From Echiichthys vipera (taxonomy: Eukaryota; Chordata; Actinopteri; Perciformes; Trachinidae), in the NCBI GenBank assembly GCA_963691815.1, contig OY829663.1, positions 6,483,523 through 6,547,522 on the forward strand: 64,000 bases of DNA, written 5' to 3'. The position numbers and the translations under genes were made by a program. The notes below the pieces were generated by a model, which saw only the letters and a program-made list of their open reading frames with translations, made no database searches and had not been told where the DNA came from. Of this stretch, positions 40,195 through 51,986 are shown in pieces. Each line of letters begins with the position of its first letter. The stretch's first letter is position 1.

Positions 40195-40535
40195 TATTAG
40201 ATATCTGGCCGATACTGACCCAAATAGCTGGATCGGGTATCATGATTATGGGCTTGAGCTATTGAATTCATTTTCTATTATTACTTTTTTAAATAAATAA
40301 CAATTCAGTAAATTTATATCTATGTATTTATTTGTTAAAATATGTTTCATTAAGGACATTGGGAAAGAAATGCTGAAGTCAAGCCTGATGTGGCCTTACA
40401 TAAAAGAATGATCCAAGTAACTTTAAGTGAGCTATACAGCTTAGTAATTAAACACTGGTATCGGATCAGTGCTCAGGATCGGCCTTTTCACAAAGCCCAG
40501 GTATCAGTATCGGGACTGAAAAAGTCAGACACCCC
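40195..40535. mobile_element. Probable MITE with subterminal TATCGG motifs
   Basis: The left part carries GGCCGATACTGACCC and GATCGGGTATCATGAT. The right part carries GGTATCGGATCAGTGCTCA, GGATCGGCC and GTATCAGTATCGGGACTG. The inverted clusters of GATAC/GTATC around an A/T-rich middle match a repeat type I know from teleost genomes. The exact ends are unclear. Confidence 0.5.
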
Positions 40536-42968
40536 TGGAAATTCCTGTAGCTGCTGGGATCATTTTGTTCTAGAAAGCTGTAGAAGGGTTGTGTGAAGGG
40601 TTCTTCCCAAAGTCGGGGTTTCCCAGATTCGAGGTAGCGAGTATCATCAGGACCAACAGACATATTGGACAAAAATGTTAGGAATAAGACCCGGGTTGAC
40701 GGAAATTTCCCTTTGAGTTAGTGTCACGGGTAATACCATCAAAGTCAAACTCGAAAGAAAGCTATGACACATGTAACAAAATATGTTTGGAAGAAGATAT
40801 CATTCCAGAGGATATGAGCTGCACAGGTGTGCCAGCTGATGATGGATGATGTTCTCTGTGGTGTATTTGTATAAAACAGACACTGCAGAGGACCCACCCA
40901 CCGGGCTGGCCACAGCTGGCTTCACCTCAGACATGATAATTATCCTAACTGGTTTGCGCTTTTAACAATTCAATTGAAGACGCGAACAATGACATGTGTT
41001 GCAACAGTGATGGGGTTGTAAACGTAAAGTCAATCTTCCATTGGGTTAAATAAATTATTTTAAATCACATGCTGCAGAATTGCTGTGTCAAAACTGTTGT
41101 TGGGGTTTTCGTGAGTGGAGTGGAACGACTTCAATGCGGAGTTTAAGCCGTACAGGAAAATAGTTCCTGTTGAACTGGTTATTTTCCTCCACGATGGTCA
41201 CATTACACTGACAATAACCAAAACAGGCACAGATCTGAGCGATAGAGTGACAGGTGCATACGGGTTGTTGCACACAAAAAAAAAGAAGAAGAGAGAAAGC
41301 TGCCTTTTTTCCTGGGAACAGCTGTGATATATTGTTGTTAAATGGGATGGTAAAGGGCATGGGTGTCACTGTGCCAGAATCAGCTTAAGTTTCTCTCGGA
41401 GTAACAGGGTTACAGCGTTGTGAAGACTGAATGTTGACTGCTTTTCATGGGGTTTCTTTAACTATTCAACGCTCGAACTGTATAGTTCCAGAATACTCTC
41501 ACAACAATGAATTTAAGGCGTTGGATGATTACGTGGTTCCCTAAGAAGACAAATCTGTAGGGTCTTAAGAGGATTAACAGGATAGGACAGCAAAACATAT
41601 TTCTGTTAGAACAAATTATGTTTGTTTTTAAGGTGTTCCTACACAATTTGTAATTCCTAAAAATACTCTCATGTAAGTTGCTGGATAATTTCACCTTTAA
41701 AAATGTTTTAAAATGAAACAAAATACTTTTTTGGTCATAAACAACCAGAAATGAAGGGTCACATTGCTTTGTTTTAAATAATACAATCCAAACAGGTTGG
41801 AAACCAAAGAACTAAATGATGTCTCTTTATTTTTTTTACAGGGAAGCTAGTTTCAGATTACCATCTGGTTAATTTGTCTTTTGATTAAAGTTCAAAGTCA
41901 AATACATCCTGCCAAACGCCTGAATACTTTGCATAACATTGAATTCTTCTTCCATATAAAGTCTGTTTTGAGCTTAGCCTCAAACAGCCTCAGCATGATT
42001 TTTCTTCAAAGTTCGAATACTTCACTGCCTTCTTTGCAGGTGGGGTGAATCCTGAAATGGTCTGAGACAAAACAACTCTCCTCGGGTAGTTCGACTCAAG
42101 TCTCAATGCTTTCCTGTATCGGCCGATGAAAAACTTTTACGTCTGAAGGGATTAACACGTCACAGAAACTGGAAGGCTTCCACAGCTTCGGGGCGATGAG
42201 TGAAACGTTACCTTGTTTTCGCTTTGTGTTTCTAAAGACTTAATAATGGTTTTCCCTCAAAGTTGTTAACAAAGTTGTTTTCTAACCCTCTCAAAACATA
42301 ACTATGTTTCATAAAAACAGATCTCACAGAGTTTTTCTTTCCCCCAAACTCTAGGACCTTCTGCGCAGGCTGTGTAATTGCAACAAAGTCATGCAGAAGA
42401 CCAAATGTCAAGACATTCTCCCAGTGTTCTCTGTCGGCCTCCTATGGAGCATGGGATAAAGGTGGGTGGATTAGAGGCCGTGAACAATTTACATAGGCAT
42501 TTCCTGGGGCACGAGAAGCAACAAGAACATGCAATATACTGTAAGTGATCGCATCTGACTCCAGTTAACTCATTCGTATTCCCCCTCTCGTATAAACAAA
42601 AGCAAAAAGTTTATACTGCACACATTAACCCTCCACGTGTGGAATATGGAATCCAGACACACACACAAATAAAACACCGCCTGAGTGTTGATTCACAAGG
42701 AAATTAGTTACCCTCCACGTTAACGAACTGCCTGTGAAACTGCCTGAAGGTAGTGTTTTCATGAGAGTGCAAATGAGTCCAACTGCCTCACCCAAACCCC
42801 CACTCCTGCACGCCCTCTTTCCAGTATAAAAGTGTAATGACCTCAGCGCAGTCAGAGTCGGGCAGGTAGCCAGCTTCCTCACTACACAGCGGCAGTATCC
42901 TCCAGAGCTAACTGAAATAGCCTCCATTGCAAAAAAAAAAAAAGGAAAAGCCCAGTCAGTCAGAGATG

Positions 42969-43012
42969 ACACACACACACACACATATATACCCCCCCCC
43001 CCCCCTCCCCTC
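42969..43012. repeat. (AC)n followed by poly-C tract
   Basis: An AC run of about 9 units, then ATATAT, then about 15 C broken by one T. This is a simple, probably length-variable tract. Confidence 0.9.
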
Positions 43013-44670
43013 TGACCCTGCAGCACACACAATAGATCTTGATGGAGAGATATCTGCCTGGCAGCTCTGGAGAAGTCATACAATAAGGAGCTGAAAGGCC
43101 TGGAGTGTGTGTGTGATAATGCACCATTTTAGTTTGTGAAAATGACACAGAAAAGCAATGGGATGTTGGAAAAAAGGGCCGTTGCTGGTGTGACGGTGAC
43201 CAGGCAGAGTCTGACCTTGGCCTAAATCTCTCCAGTAAAGTCTCTTTATTTCCCAGATCTACTAATACAGTGTTAGGTAAACGATTCATCAAGCCAACGG
43301 ACAAATACTAACTGACTTTAGGGCTGTTGTTAGAGTGTGTTTGTGCAGGTCAGAGGGCAACGGTCGTACAAAGACAACACCAAACCCAAGCCCATTAGTC
43401 AACATGTCCCCCTGCTTTTGTCCAGACCGGCTGTTTAACAAGAGCGACGATGAGCGAGTCATAATTAAAGGTTATAAAACAGGCCTGCAGATTTTATGGT
43501 CAGTCTAGTTAAAGCCAAGTAGATCAGCAGCGTGATGAATGAGACCGGGCAGGTACGCGGTCACGCGCGGTGGCAAGCCTAGAGTAAATTACCCAGCTCA
43601 TCAGGCATGATGGGCAAGTGCCAGGTCTGTAAACATAAACAGGAACGACTCACTAATGATGCGGGGAAGTGAACACATTTGCGAATTGGAAGGACTGAGG
43701 TGAAAGTAGCCTGGCAGTGTTGTTGAGCTCATGGTGGATTCCCAGAGAGGAGCGGAGTATAACTGTTACATAACTCTCTGTAAGAGAACCGATGCTTTTA
43801 AGTCCATCTGCGCACTCCCATTGAACCATATCCTGTCCTGTAACTGAAAATACTTATTTGGGACACTTGTTTCTGACTTTGCAACCCAGTTCCCACTGTT
43901 ATGTATCTCCTAACTGAATATAAGTTATTAGAGATTGTATTAATGTTGTAATTTGTGTGTACACAGTCTGTCGACCCTTCGGGGCTCCTAATGCGGATCC
44001 AAATGTGGAAAAGTTCCCTTTCACTGAGCAGCTTATTGTGATTTTGGCTTTGTGTGCCTCTAAACACACAGATAATTACGTAATCTTATGGACATTTATA
44101 TAAAGCAGGATGTCTATATAAAATGGACGCCTCTGTGCCTAAATGTAATCTGGACAGTAATCTAACACTTCTAAGTTTGGAGATCCCATGACATAAAAAA
44201 GTTTGAGGGGCTCTACAAAAAGTCACGGCCTGGATCCAGACTCAAAGTTCCTCCAGTGACTGATTCAAAAGAGATCCAGATCCCAGACAAAGCAAATGTT
44301 TACAGAGAACTTGGAAACAAAGAATCAACTGTAGGCCTAATAAAGCACACTTTGACCCAAGAAGATGAACTGAGCTGGCGACTTGAATAGTGTTATGGTC
44401 TTCCTGTCACTTTCTAGTCTTCACCGGGGGGACGTCAGGGGGCTCATTGTTGTGGCTCCATATGGGACAACCAGGAAGCTCCAGGAGAGCGCACGGCGCT
44501 GATTGACCAAAGGCAGGTTTGACATTCAAATGAGATGCAGATTTCATACTTTTGGCTGTTTACTTTCACCTACATTTGTTCTCTGACCCCACAGAACACT
44601 CTAGTAAACTATATCACGTCCCTAAAAGTCGTCCTTCTCTTATCCCAAAACAATAACAAAGGAATGTTAC

Positions 44671-44932
44671 CTTTTTTTTACGGTCCCGAGCGTTGGCGAA
44701 GTTTCCGGCTATATTCCACTCGACTTTCCGTAGACGCAGCAAAAGCGGGAGAAGAACCGTGCGTGTGGCTACAGTGTTTCAGTTCGGAGTTTCCTCGGCA
44801 GGAGAGGCGGCAGGACAGTTCCCTTGTCGGTGCTCAAATGTCCGTTGAGTTCGCATGTGTGTGGCGCACAAAGCGGCCCTTCCCCTCCTCCTCCTCCTCC
44901 TCCTCCTCGTCCTCCTCCCCTCCCCGCCTCTC
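44671..44932 (-). promoter_or_regulatory. cdc42ep4: CpG island; candidate cdc42ep4 promoter and non-coding exon 1
   Basis: About 260 bp densely packed with CpG (roughly 20 in the 44680-44880 part) in otherwise CpG-poor DNA. On the minus strand the C-rich segment 44884-44930 becomes a GGA-repeat purine tract. A TTTAAA box lies about 30 bp upstream at about 44964-44969. The island ends at a splice donor, AAAAAAAAG followed by GTAACA, at 44671/44670. The position about 16 kb upstream of the coding exon, the orientation, and the CpG/donor combination fit the non-coding first exon of cdc42ep4. The sdk2 promoter cannot be here, because the 3' end of that gene lies between 51987 and this point. Start site inferred. 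Confidence 0.6.
44884..44930. repeat. (CCT)n polypyrimidine tract in the CpG island
   Basis: A near-perfect CCT/TCC run of about 47 bp, interrupted once by CGT. Homopurine-homopyrimidine tracts of this kind can form triplex DNA and are common in GC-rich vertebrate promoters. Confidence 0.85.
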
Positions 44933-45109
44933 ATGTGCCGGAGAGCACCACCTCCCGCTGCGGTTTAAAGGGACAGAGGCCCATTTATCCCACAACACAT
45001 AACAATGGGCACAACTTCAACTTGGTGGGGGCTCCCAAGCCTGGCAGTCAAGGGCCTAGCTAATGGTGAAATAAGATCCTCAAAGGGGTCGGTGAAATGA
45101 AACTTTAAG

Positions 45110-45420
45110 GAATAGTTTTTTAATAATAGTTATAAAAGTAATAATTACTTTTTTTGACGTACTATATTATGTCCTTTTTTCAACTCTTACTATGCTATGA
45201 ATAAAAACTATTATTATTATTCTATGACCTTTTTTCATTTTTTGATACTATGTCTTGTTTTGACACACTATACTTTGACCTTTTTTGACATAGGCCTACT
45301 ATTATATGATTTTTCTCCTGACAGACTATTTCAGACTTTTTCAAACAAATTATTATGACAGATTTTCATATTTATTTTACACATTGTACCATGACTTTTA
45401 TGGGCTTTTTTTGATACACT
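45110..45420. repeat. Degenerate A/T-rich tandem repeat, left array
   Basis: Recurring, diverged motifs of the form ACTATnnnATGACCTTTTTT and TTTTTTGACATA, spaced about 20-45 bp apart (for example at about 45155, 45222, 45285, 45390). The same motifs occur in both orientations at 47220-47560. They may be a dispersed teleost repeat or the remains of transposon ends. Confidence 0.6.
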
Positions 45421-45435
45421 AACGACGCATCGCGA

Positions 45436-45478
45436 TGACGTCAATCAATGCGTGTGACGTATTACGGCGTGATGACGT
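45436..45478. promoter_or_regulatory. Cluster of CRE (CREB/ATF) sites
   Basis: A perfect palindromic CRE TGACGTCA is at 45436-45443, with two further TGACGT half-sites at 45455-45460 and 45473-45478. Spacing is 18-19 bp, in a CpG-rich patch. Regular spacing in a locally CpG-rich segment is unusual. It could be a regulatory block, or part of a repeat element that happens to contain these sites. Confidence 0.45.
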
Positions 45479-45959
45479 ATAGACAGCAAGAAGCATTCCG
45501 CCGAGGCCCAGGTAGTTTGAGTACAAACGGGCCTGAAGGGGGGGACAAGGACCCTAAAGCGCGGGGCACGGTATGGATGGACAGTGTGAGTGCGCCCTTA
45601 GTGACTTTTCAGACCTTCTTAGGAACATCATTTATAAAAAGCTACTAGGGACCAATTTAGCAACTTGTTCAGACCATTAGGGAAAAGGGGGAAATATATG
45701 GTTGACCTAATTCATTCACATAAATGTCGCTCAGAGTGCAGTTCAGTCTGTGGGTCCATTTCTCTCCAAGCAACAGCACTGGGGTTAGGCGATGATGGCA
45801 TTTTTTAACAAAGTATGTCCAATCTTCCCCCGCTGGGACCCGGTTACAAAAGATACCATTTTCAGGCTCCGATAACGGCGGCTGTGTGTGGATGGTCGGC
45901 CTAAACGATACTAAAGTTGTGCGGTTACAGGAAAAGGCGTCTTCAGGTGGACGGGCCCT

Positions 45960-46790
45960 AAGGACTGGGCTATGTTCTCAAAGCCACAAGCTGCAGTTGC
46001 TGAATGAAGAGGAGTGGGACACAGCTGTGACGTCAGAGGAAGAGATGCCACTGCAGGATTTTGAGGCATATGGGGCAAAACCCAAAACAGGGCAGATGGG
46101 GACCACGTGTTTGCCAGAAGTGGGTCCTTCAAATACCCAGATGATAGATCTTTTCAGAGACTTTTTAGCTGCTCAGGAGAGGAGAGATTCCCAGTTGGGC
46201 CAATCACCACAGAAGAGGGTGGAAGCCCCAGTCTGGAACTTCCAACTCCCGGACCCAGATGTAGAGGCCCACCTGACACCTTCGACCTTGGGCAGTCGTT
46301 AACATAATCACCTGAAAGAGCGGGTAATCTGCATGTGAGTCCACAAGCTGTCCAGTTTAAAGAGCCACATATGCCAGTGTACAAACTAGGTGAAGACATT
46401 GAAAATTGAAAATGACAAGGGATACTCTGCTCAGTCAGGGACTATGCTGTAAGTGTGTTATTATTATCAGCATCAGGGCCTCAAAGCATCTGTTTGGCCC
46501 CTGAAGAGACCAAATCTGACTGGATTGTGTTATGTGCCTAGAGAGGGTGAGTAAAGGGAGGAAGAAACTAGATCAGTATCAGTGAAAGTAAATGGTAAAC
46601 CTGTTAATGCACTTCTTGACTCTGGTGGCTACATTTCACTCCTGTGCCATGTGTTATAGACTACAGTCAACAAACAGAGGTTCTATGTGTACATGGGGAC
46701 TGCAACACTGTTTTTGAGCTGGTAGGGAAGATTATGTGGGTAGACCAAGCTCATTTAGCTTAAACAGAAACATTAGCTATTACCTTTGTC
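45960..46790 (+). pseudogene. Decayed retroelement gag-protease remnant (Ty3/gypsy-like)
   Basis: Frame 1 is open from about 45886 to 46302; its later part (MIDLFRDFLAAQERRDSQL) looks like the start of a retroelement Gag. After the stop at 46300-46302 a short Gag-like segment with LGEDIEN follows. Then comes a zinc-knuckle-like stretch at about 46456-46500 in which the second Cys, the His and the last Cys of the CCHC pattern are replaced (CYYYQHQG). The retropepsin-type active-site motif ALLDSG is at about 46606-46623, back in frame 1. Stops lie at 46552 and 46659, and homology continues in another frame (EVLCVHGD at about 46679). No reverse transcriptase, integrase or LTR is recognisable. 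The element is broken and cannot be functional. Its first approximately 75 bp may belong to a different repeat. Confidence 0.6.
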
Positions 46791-47219
46791 CTTTAAAAAA
46801 ACTTCTATTCATGATCTATAAAAAATATAGTATATTATATACAAATTTGTGTTATTGATAAATCCTCTGTCTGCTGTAGCTGATGAATTAGGCCGTTTAA
46901 AATGGTTGTCCCCAAGTAACAGATCAGGATTTATGGGTCCACCATGTTTCATTTAACTACGACAACAAACACTTTTAAACACAACGCACTGATAATTTCC
47001 AGCTTACAATGGAAATAACCATCTTTTCCATAGAACGTGACGGCAGCATATGTACATTTATGTTGTTTCATTTTTTGTTTGTTCTGACTTTTGTTAGGAC
47101 TATGTTTTGCAAATTAAAACGCCCTAAATCTATTTTTGTGACTCCAGCCATCTTGTTATTTTTGGTCAAATGAACCATGGCTTTTTCTAACAGTCATAAG
47201 ATTGCCTTTCTAAAGCAGT
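46791..47219. other. Intergenic, no feature recognised
   Basis: A/T-rich DNA between the retroelement remnant and the right repeat array, with no frame or motif I can assign. Confidence 0.5.
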
Positions 47220-47560
47220 TATGGCATAATTTCTTGATAAAAGTCAGTAAAAGTCATATAAAATATGTCCTGAAAACAAATGTCATAGTATAAAATGCCA
47301 AAAAAGTCAAAATATAATATGTCCAAAAAATTCTCAAATCAGTCATAGGAGAGCCTGTTTTAAGCAGTCATGGCATCATTTCTTGAATTAGGGTCATAGT
47401 GTAAAGACACATCTTGCTATGCCTGTTTTACACTTGCTGTAGTATTATTTTAACATTTTTCGACATAGTATACTCAGACTTTTCTGGATATACAATACAA
47501 TGACTCGTTTAAACTTGTCTCGACATACACTTCGGCTTTTTCGACAGACTGTATTGGCCT
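47220..47560. repeat. Degenerate A/T-rich tandem repeat, right array
   Basis: It contains GTCATAGTATAAAATGCC, AAAAAAGTCAAAATATAATA and similar units, which are the reverse complement of units in the 45110-45420 array. Further on, forward units appear (ATTTTTCGACATAGTATACT). Together with the left array it brackets the gag-protease remnant. Confidence 0.55.
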
Positions 47561-47675
47561 ACAGATTGCATTTTGAGAAATGGATTTAACAAGCAAGATG
47601 CACAGTGTCACATGACAGATGTGTGCCGCAGTACCATACTCATCCTCATCTAACTATTGTTCCAGGTCTACCAAT

Positions 47676-47712
47676 TAAAAAAAAATAATTAATAATAATA
47701 ATAATAATAATT
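47676..47712. repeat. (AAT)n microsatellite
   Basis: A poly-A run of nine followed by about eight AAT/ATA units. Confidence 0.9.
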
Positions 47713-48199
47713 GGTCACCTGCAACAGTGAACTTCTAAAAAGTCGCAGAACTGTTTTCTCCCTAAAAGTAGATTTGATAATTGGCACATTTTAGACATTA
47801 ATGGTAACTGTGGCTGACAAGTTATAAGGTAATTAGAAAAACAAGATTGTATGATAACAACCCACACTCTTTGTCATTCTTGCAACAACAAAGAATTACA
47901 TATATCTAGTGTGAGCATGTAGTAACTGCTTAAAATATTGATTTAATATTTGAAATGTGCAGTCTGAGTATGAGCCGAGTCCATACAATCCAGTAGGAAA
48001 TAAGGTTCTTCCCACACATGATTTGTACCATTAGGGAAAATGTACTGCAAATTAGCACAGTACTGCAATCAAAGGTCAGAACATATTGATTTATATTAGT
48101 TCCAACTCATAAGAGCCGTGAAGGTAATTGGGGTAGACTTTATGCACTTTACTCCAATTATTTTTGACAATTCCCAGATTGCATTAAAAGGGGTCTTTA

Positions 48200-48202
<3 letters not shown>

Positions 48203-48238
<36 letters not shown>

Positions 48239-48240
48239 AC
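48203..48240. repeat. (AC)n microsatellite
   Basis: About 15 AC units with one ACAT interruption near the end. Confidence 0.95.
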
Positions 48241-50538
48241 AGCAAATTTTAGTGGTTACAGCAGTCATCTGGTCCTCAGGTGTGAACTTGAACGCCCACC
48301 TGTCTGTAAAAGCCTCATTCGCCCACCAGGAAATACCATCACCTCTTAAATTATTACATTATGGACAAATTATAGGCGCGTAGTTTTATGGGGAGCTCTG
48401 TTTGGGTCCTTTAGAAATTCAGTGAAGGGACAGGACGAACAAACTTTGATGGCGCTTTACCCTGAAGCGGGCCCCTTATTCAATTATTGCTTCCTTGTGT
48501 GGCTTTATGTAATACATTATATAATGCGTGCAGCCCGCCTGGAAAGGCTACAGTTAGAAAATGGGGCACAAGGGCTCTCTTTTCTGCTGGAAACCTGTCA
48601 ACTGGACAAACCAAAAGCATTGGAAATAATTGTGACGGAATATGACTTCATCCAACAATTTCAGCAATTTGTGTCACGATTTTCAGTTGCCTCAGAAAGT
48701 AGATCTCGTTTGAAACACATACACTTTGAGAGTGAGGTTGTGCTGGGGCAAAGGGACTTACCGAAATGGTTACGGCCATTTTTGTGCTCTTTCCCATAAT
48801 GTGCATTAAGTCAGAAACCAATTTCAGCATCCGCCAAATAGTACATAAAGAAAGGCATTCATGAACGACACTTGGGGAACATCCCCTTACTCAAATTAGT
48901 ATCCTTTCTCCAACTGCCAGTATATCCTCTTCAGATCCCCAACCCGCCCTCAGTGAAGCTCACAAATGAGGCAATTAAATTCAGGGTTTCAAACTCCTTT
49001 GAACTACACCTTCTGTCTGAATCCTTTATTATTTCAACGGCGTGTTCTCAAAGCTCATCGGGGCTATTTAGTACCTTGGGCTCCCTTTATAGCGGGGACC
49101 ACCAGCTCGCTCTATTCTGTCATTCATTTCCTGAGGGAGAGCAAGAGAGACCGAGACAGAGGGAAATTATTTTTTGCAGCAAGTGAAATGCCTCCTGTCT
49201 GTGATTCTTCTATTGGAGGGAGATTTCCCATGTGTTTTCAAAAAAGGGATTAGCGCTCTGGACGTGTTCGTTCCAATTCCCTGTTCTGTCCTATCCCGTC
49301 TAATCTCCTCTCTTCTCATGCCTATGTGTTTAGTAGGTTAGCCCTGGATCAAGTTCACCGTTATCCAATTAGCATCCAACACCATCTGACATCGCACATG
49401 TGCTTCTTCATGCAAGGATGTGTCTTTCAGTGTGGGTACTTTTTCATACTCTAACACATTGCTGACACCTTAAATCCAGGTATCACTTGACGTGCAGTCT
49501 CACAGGTTTAAAAGGCCAACTGAGCCAGTTTAGTCGACCGAGGAACAAATCGTGAGCTAATGAATTGTGGTTATCTGGGAGCATGGAGGAAGATGAAAAA
49601 GTCCTGAGGGCACATTTGTAACCAGATAACAGGATTTCACAGCATCTACACTGATCCAATTTATTGCTGCCCTGAGTAACACTAAGGTTAGGTGGAATTT
49701 CATCAACTAATTAGCCGTAGACAGATCCTACCTTTGTGCTCGCAGAAAGCTTTTACACACAGAGCATGGCTGGCATTTTGTACTCACATTTACCTTGGTG
49801 TTTTCACAACATATCATTAAAGGTAAGGCGCTTTTCGCGACACGGCTTGGTATTTAACGCGTGTACGTTTTACCTGGGAAACACTAATTAAACATGAGCA
49901 CACTGAGAATAGCTTTAAGTTTACATGCTTTCATTTCACCTTATATAAGTGATGGTGGGCTACACATTTACTTCTATAGCTGGAGGCAAAAGTTGAGCCA
50001 GGATATACTTTTTTTTCGGTATAGCTGCTTTTCTGAAGTCACACCTAAATGAATACGAAGACTGCATTCTGAGAGCTACTGTTGGTCTGAATGTAGGCTG
50101 CAATAGTAATAGGATTTGAAATTCCCCATCAGCATTTTAATGTTACACCTCTTCCGCCCAACTACCCCGTACACATTTCAATGAGCACTAGACCTGCTAA
50201 CATTCAAAAATAATTTATTTCAGAAATGTACTGTGATCATATATATTCAGATTCTGCATGATAAGCTTTTGTTGCGTACAATGAAATCACCCCACAGAGA
50301 AAAAAAAGAATAAGTAGATGACGTTTTTTTTCTTAGTTTTTTTTTTTGAATTATGAGAACTAGGAACACACCACTGAGTCTTCACTATAGCGTTATGAGT
50401 GCGCCTGGCGGGCGGCTTGGACGGCGCCGGCCCTCTGTGGCGTTACTCCAGGCAGGTTTACAGATGCTGCAGGACAATCTCTTTGTTACCAGACACACGG
50501 TGAATGATCTGAAGAGCTTACGCACAAGAAGTGTAATC

Positions 50539-50552
50539 ACACGCACACATGC

Positions 50553-50583
<31 letters not shown>
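50539..50583. repeat. (AC)n microsatellite
   Basis: An AC run with ACGC and ATGC interruptions at its start. Confidence 0.9.
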
Positions 50584-51532
50584 TTAGCATTTGGGACAAT
50601 ACAGTCACACCTGAATAGTACAGAGTGTTTGATTACACAAAAAGGGAAAGAGGTGAGGCAATTCAATGACATCATCTCTTGGCGCAGGCTTAGCGCTGCC
50701 CCGTGACTGTGAGCAGTGACAGAAGAGATATACCAGCAGGGAAAACAGGAAAAAAAAAACTTTGTTTCTTATCAAAATCTCACTATTAACATTTTAGCGC
50801 AACTGTGCCCACATGTGACTGTCCCTGTCTACTTCAGTTTTGACCCTTTTAGGTCATATTTCAAAGCATTTTCAGTAGACATATGCAAAATGAGACAATG
50901 AGATGTGTGTATATGTGAGCCAGCAAAGGGTGAAAACAAAATATGGGCTGTGAATGCAAATGACTTCACGCCCCACATCTGTCAGGATTAAAAGAAGGCT
51001 CTCGTAGTGAGAGGCCAGCTATTACGATGCCACAGTCAAGGGCACCGTCAGCAGTTCGGTAACAGTTGGTGCCAGATATCATAAATAAGTGTTTCTCTAT
51101 CAAGGCATCGCTGATCCACCATTACACACTCACAAAAAGACTTAAACACTTTGACTTTACCAGATATACACTCATTTCATATATCTGTAGGATCCTTCAG
51201 GCACAGCATAGTCATTGACATTTGACCTGCCTTGGCTAGTTTTTCTATGTATTTGTGTGCTGGAGGTCAGAGAGCTGTTTCCATGGAAACCCACGATTGG
51301 TTCGCCAACGTCCGCTTAAAACTCTCCGGGCCAACGCATTATAATTTGTTCATTTTGGCATGAATTCCACATCCATGTCTGTCTTTTAGCACTTCCTCTA
51401 TTTTGTTGTTTTAACATCCAGTCCAAACAAACACTTGTCCTTTCACTTCCACGATATGGCTCCATCGTAATGTTATTTCAGTCTCCATCAATGCCGACTC
51501 TGCATTGACTTGATTTTGTCTTTTAGGTACAT

Positions 51533-51585
51533 CTACTATATATATGTATATATATATTTATATTCATGTGTGTGTGTGTGTGTGT
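51533..51585. repeat. (TA)n / (GT)n compound microsatellite
   Basis: A TA-rich stretch followed by about nine GT units. It lies within 500 bp of the sdk2 stop codon, so it is probably in the 3'UTR. Confidence 0.85.
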
Positions 51586-51986
51586 TTTCAGAGATTCTTG
51601 TGGCTTTGTACAGAATCAAGAGATTATCGTTTGAATGAGTTCAAAGAAAAAATTACAAAAAAAAGGAGGAAATAAAGTTATGCAAATAGTTCAAACAGCA
51701 AAATAAAAGTGAACAAATGATGCAGCGAGTATTTTATCAACTGGTGAGAGAAAACTACACTTCCACACATTAAACAATTAAAAAAAGTGCTCCAAAAAGT
51801 CTGTTTTGTTCTGCATGTCTCCAGGCTGACTAAAGAAAAACAACATGTAATAAAACAGAAATAGTGATGAAAAGAAAAAGGATGGCGTAAATAACTTGAT
51901 TGAGTTGACTGCGCGTTACTGTGTTCTCCTTCAACACAAGGTGGGTAGGTATTTCCGGAAATTTCAAAGTCCTTTTTCAGCATTTT

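Larger units (their letters stand above)
28812..44670 (-). other. cdc42ep4: Probable large 5' intron of cdc42ep4 (about 15.9 kb)
   Basis: Bounded by the acceptor at 28812 and a candidate donor at 44670 (AAG followed by GTAACA on the minus strand). No coding exon is recognisable inside. It contains hAT-like MITEs (34018, 37777, about 40195), a GT microsatellite at 38450 and an AC/poly-C tract at 42969. A/T-rich stretches with homeodomain-type TTAATTAG sites (for example about 35460-35485) could be enhancers, but this is speculation. Confidence 0.5.
47713..51532. other. Intergenic DNA downstream of sdk2
   Basis: Apart from the AC tracts at 48203 and 50539, I recognise no gene. A 125-codon frame at 48422-48799 has no similarity I can name. 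A small CpG-rich patch lies at about 50398-50455. Minus-strand AATAAA hexamers at about 50214, 49659 and 49025 could serve sdk2 if its 3'UTR is long. Confidence 0.45.

Noticed and set aside
44535..45063. Plus-strand frames of 155 and 79 codons over the CpG island
   Set aside because: GC-rich stretch keeps frames open by composition. Ser/Pro runs come from the CCT repeat, and the better explanation is a minus-strand promoter and first exon.
45800..45965. Separate hAT-type insertion (GGACGGGCCCTAAG end) before the gag-like frame
   Set aside because: One end looks transposon-like, but I could not find a matching opposite end.
50398..50455. Small CpG-rich patch as a second promoter
   Set aside because: Only about 60 bp, with no donor site, no TATA-like box and no gene to serve. 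Not enough evidence.
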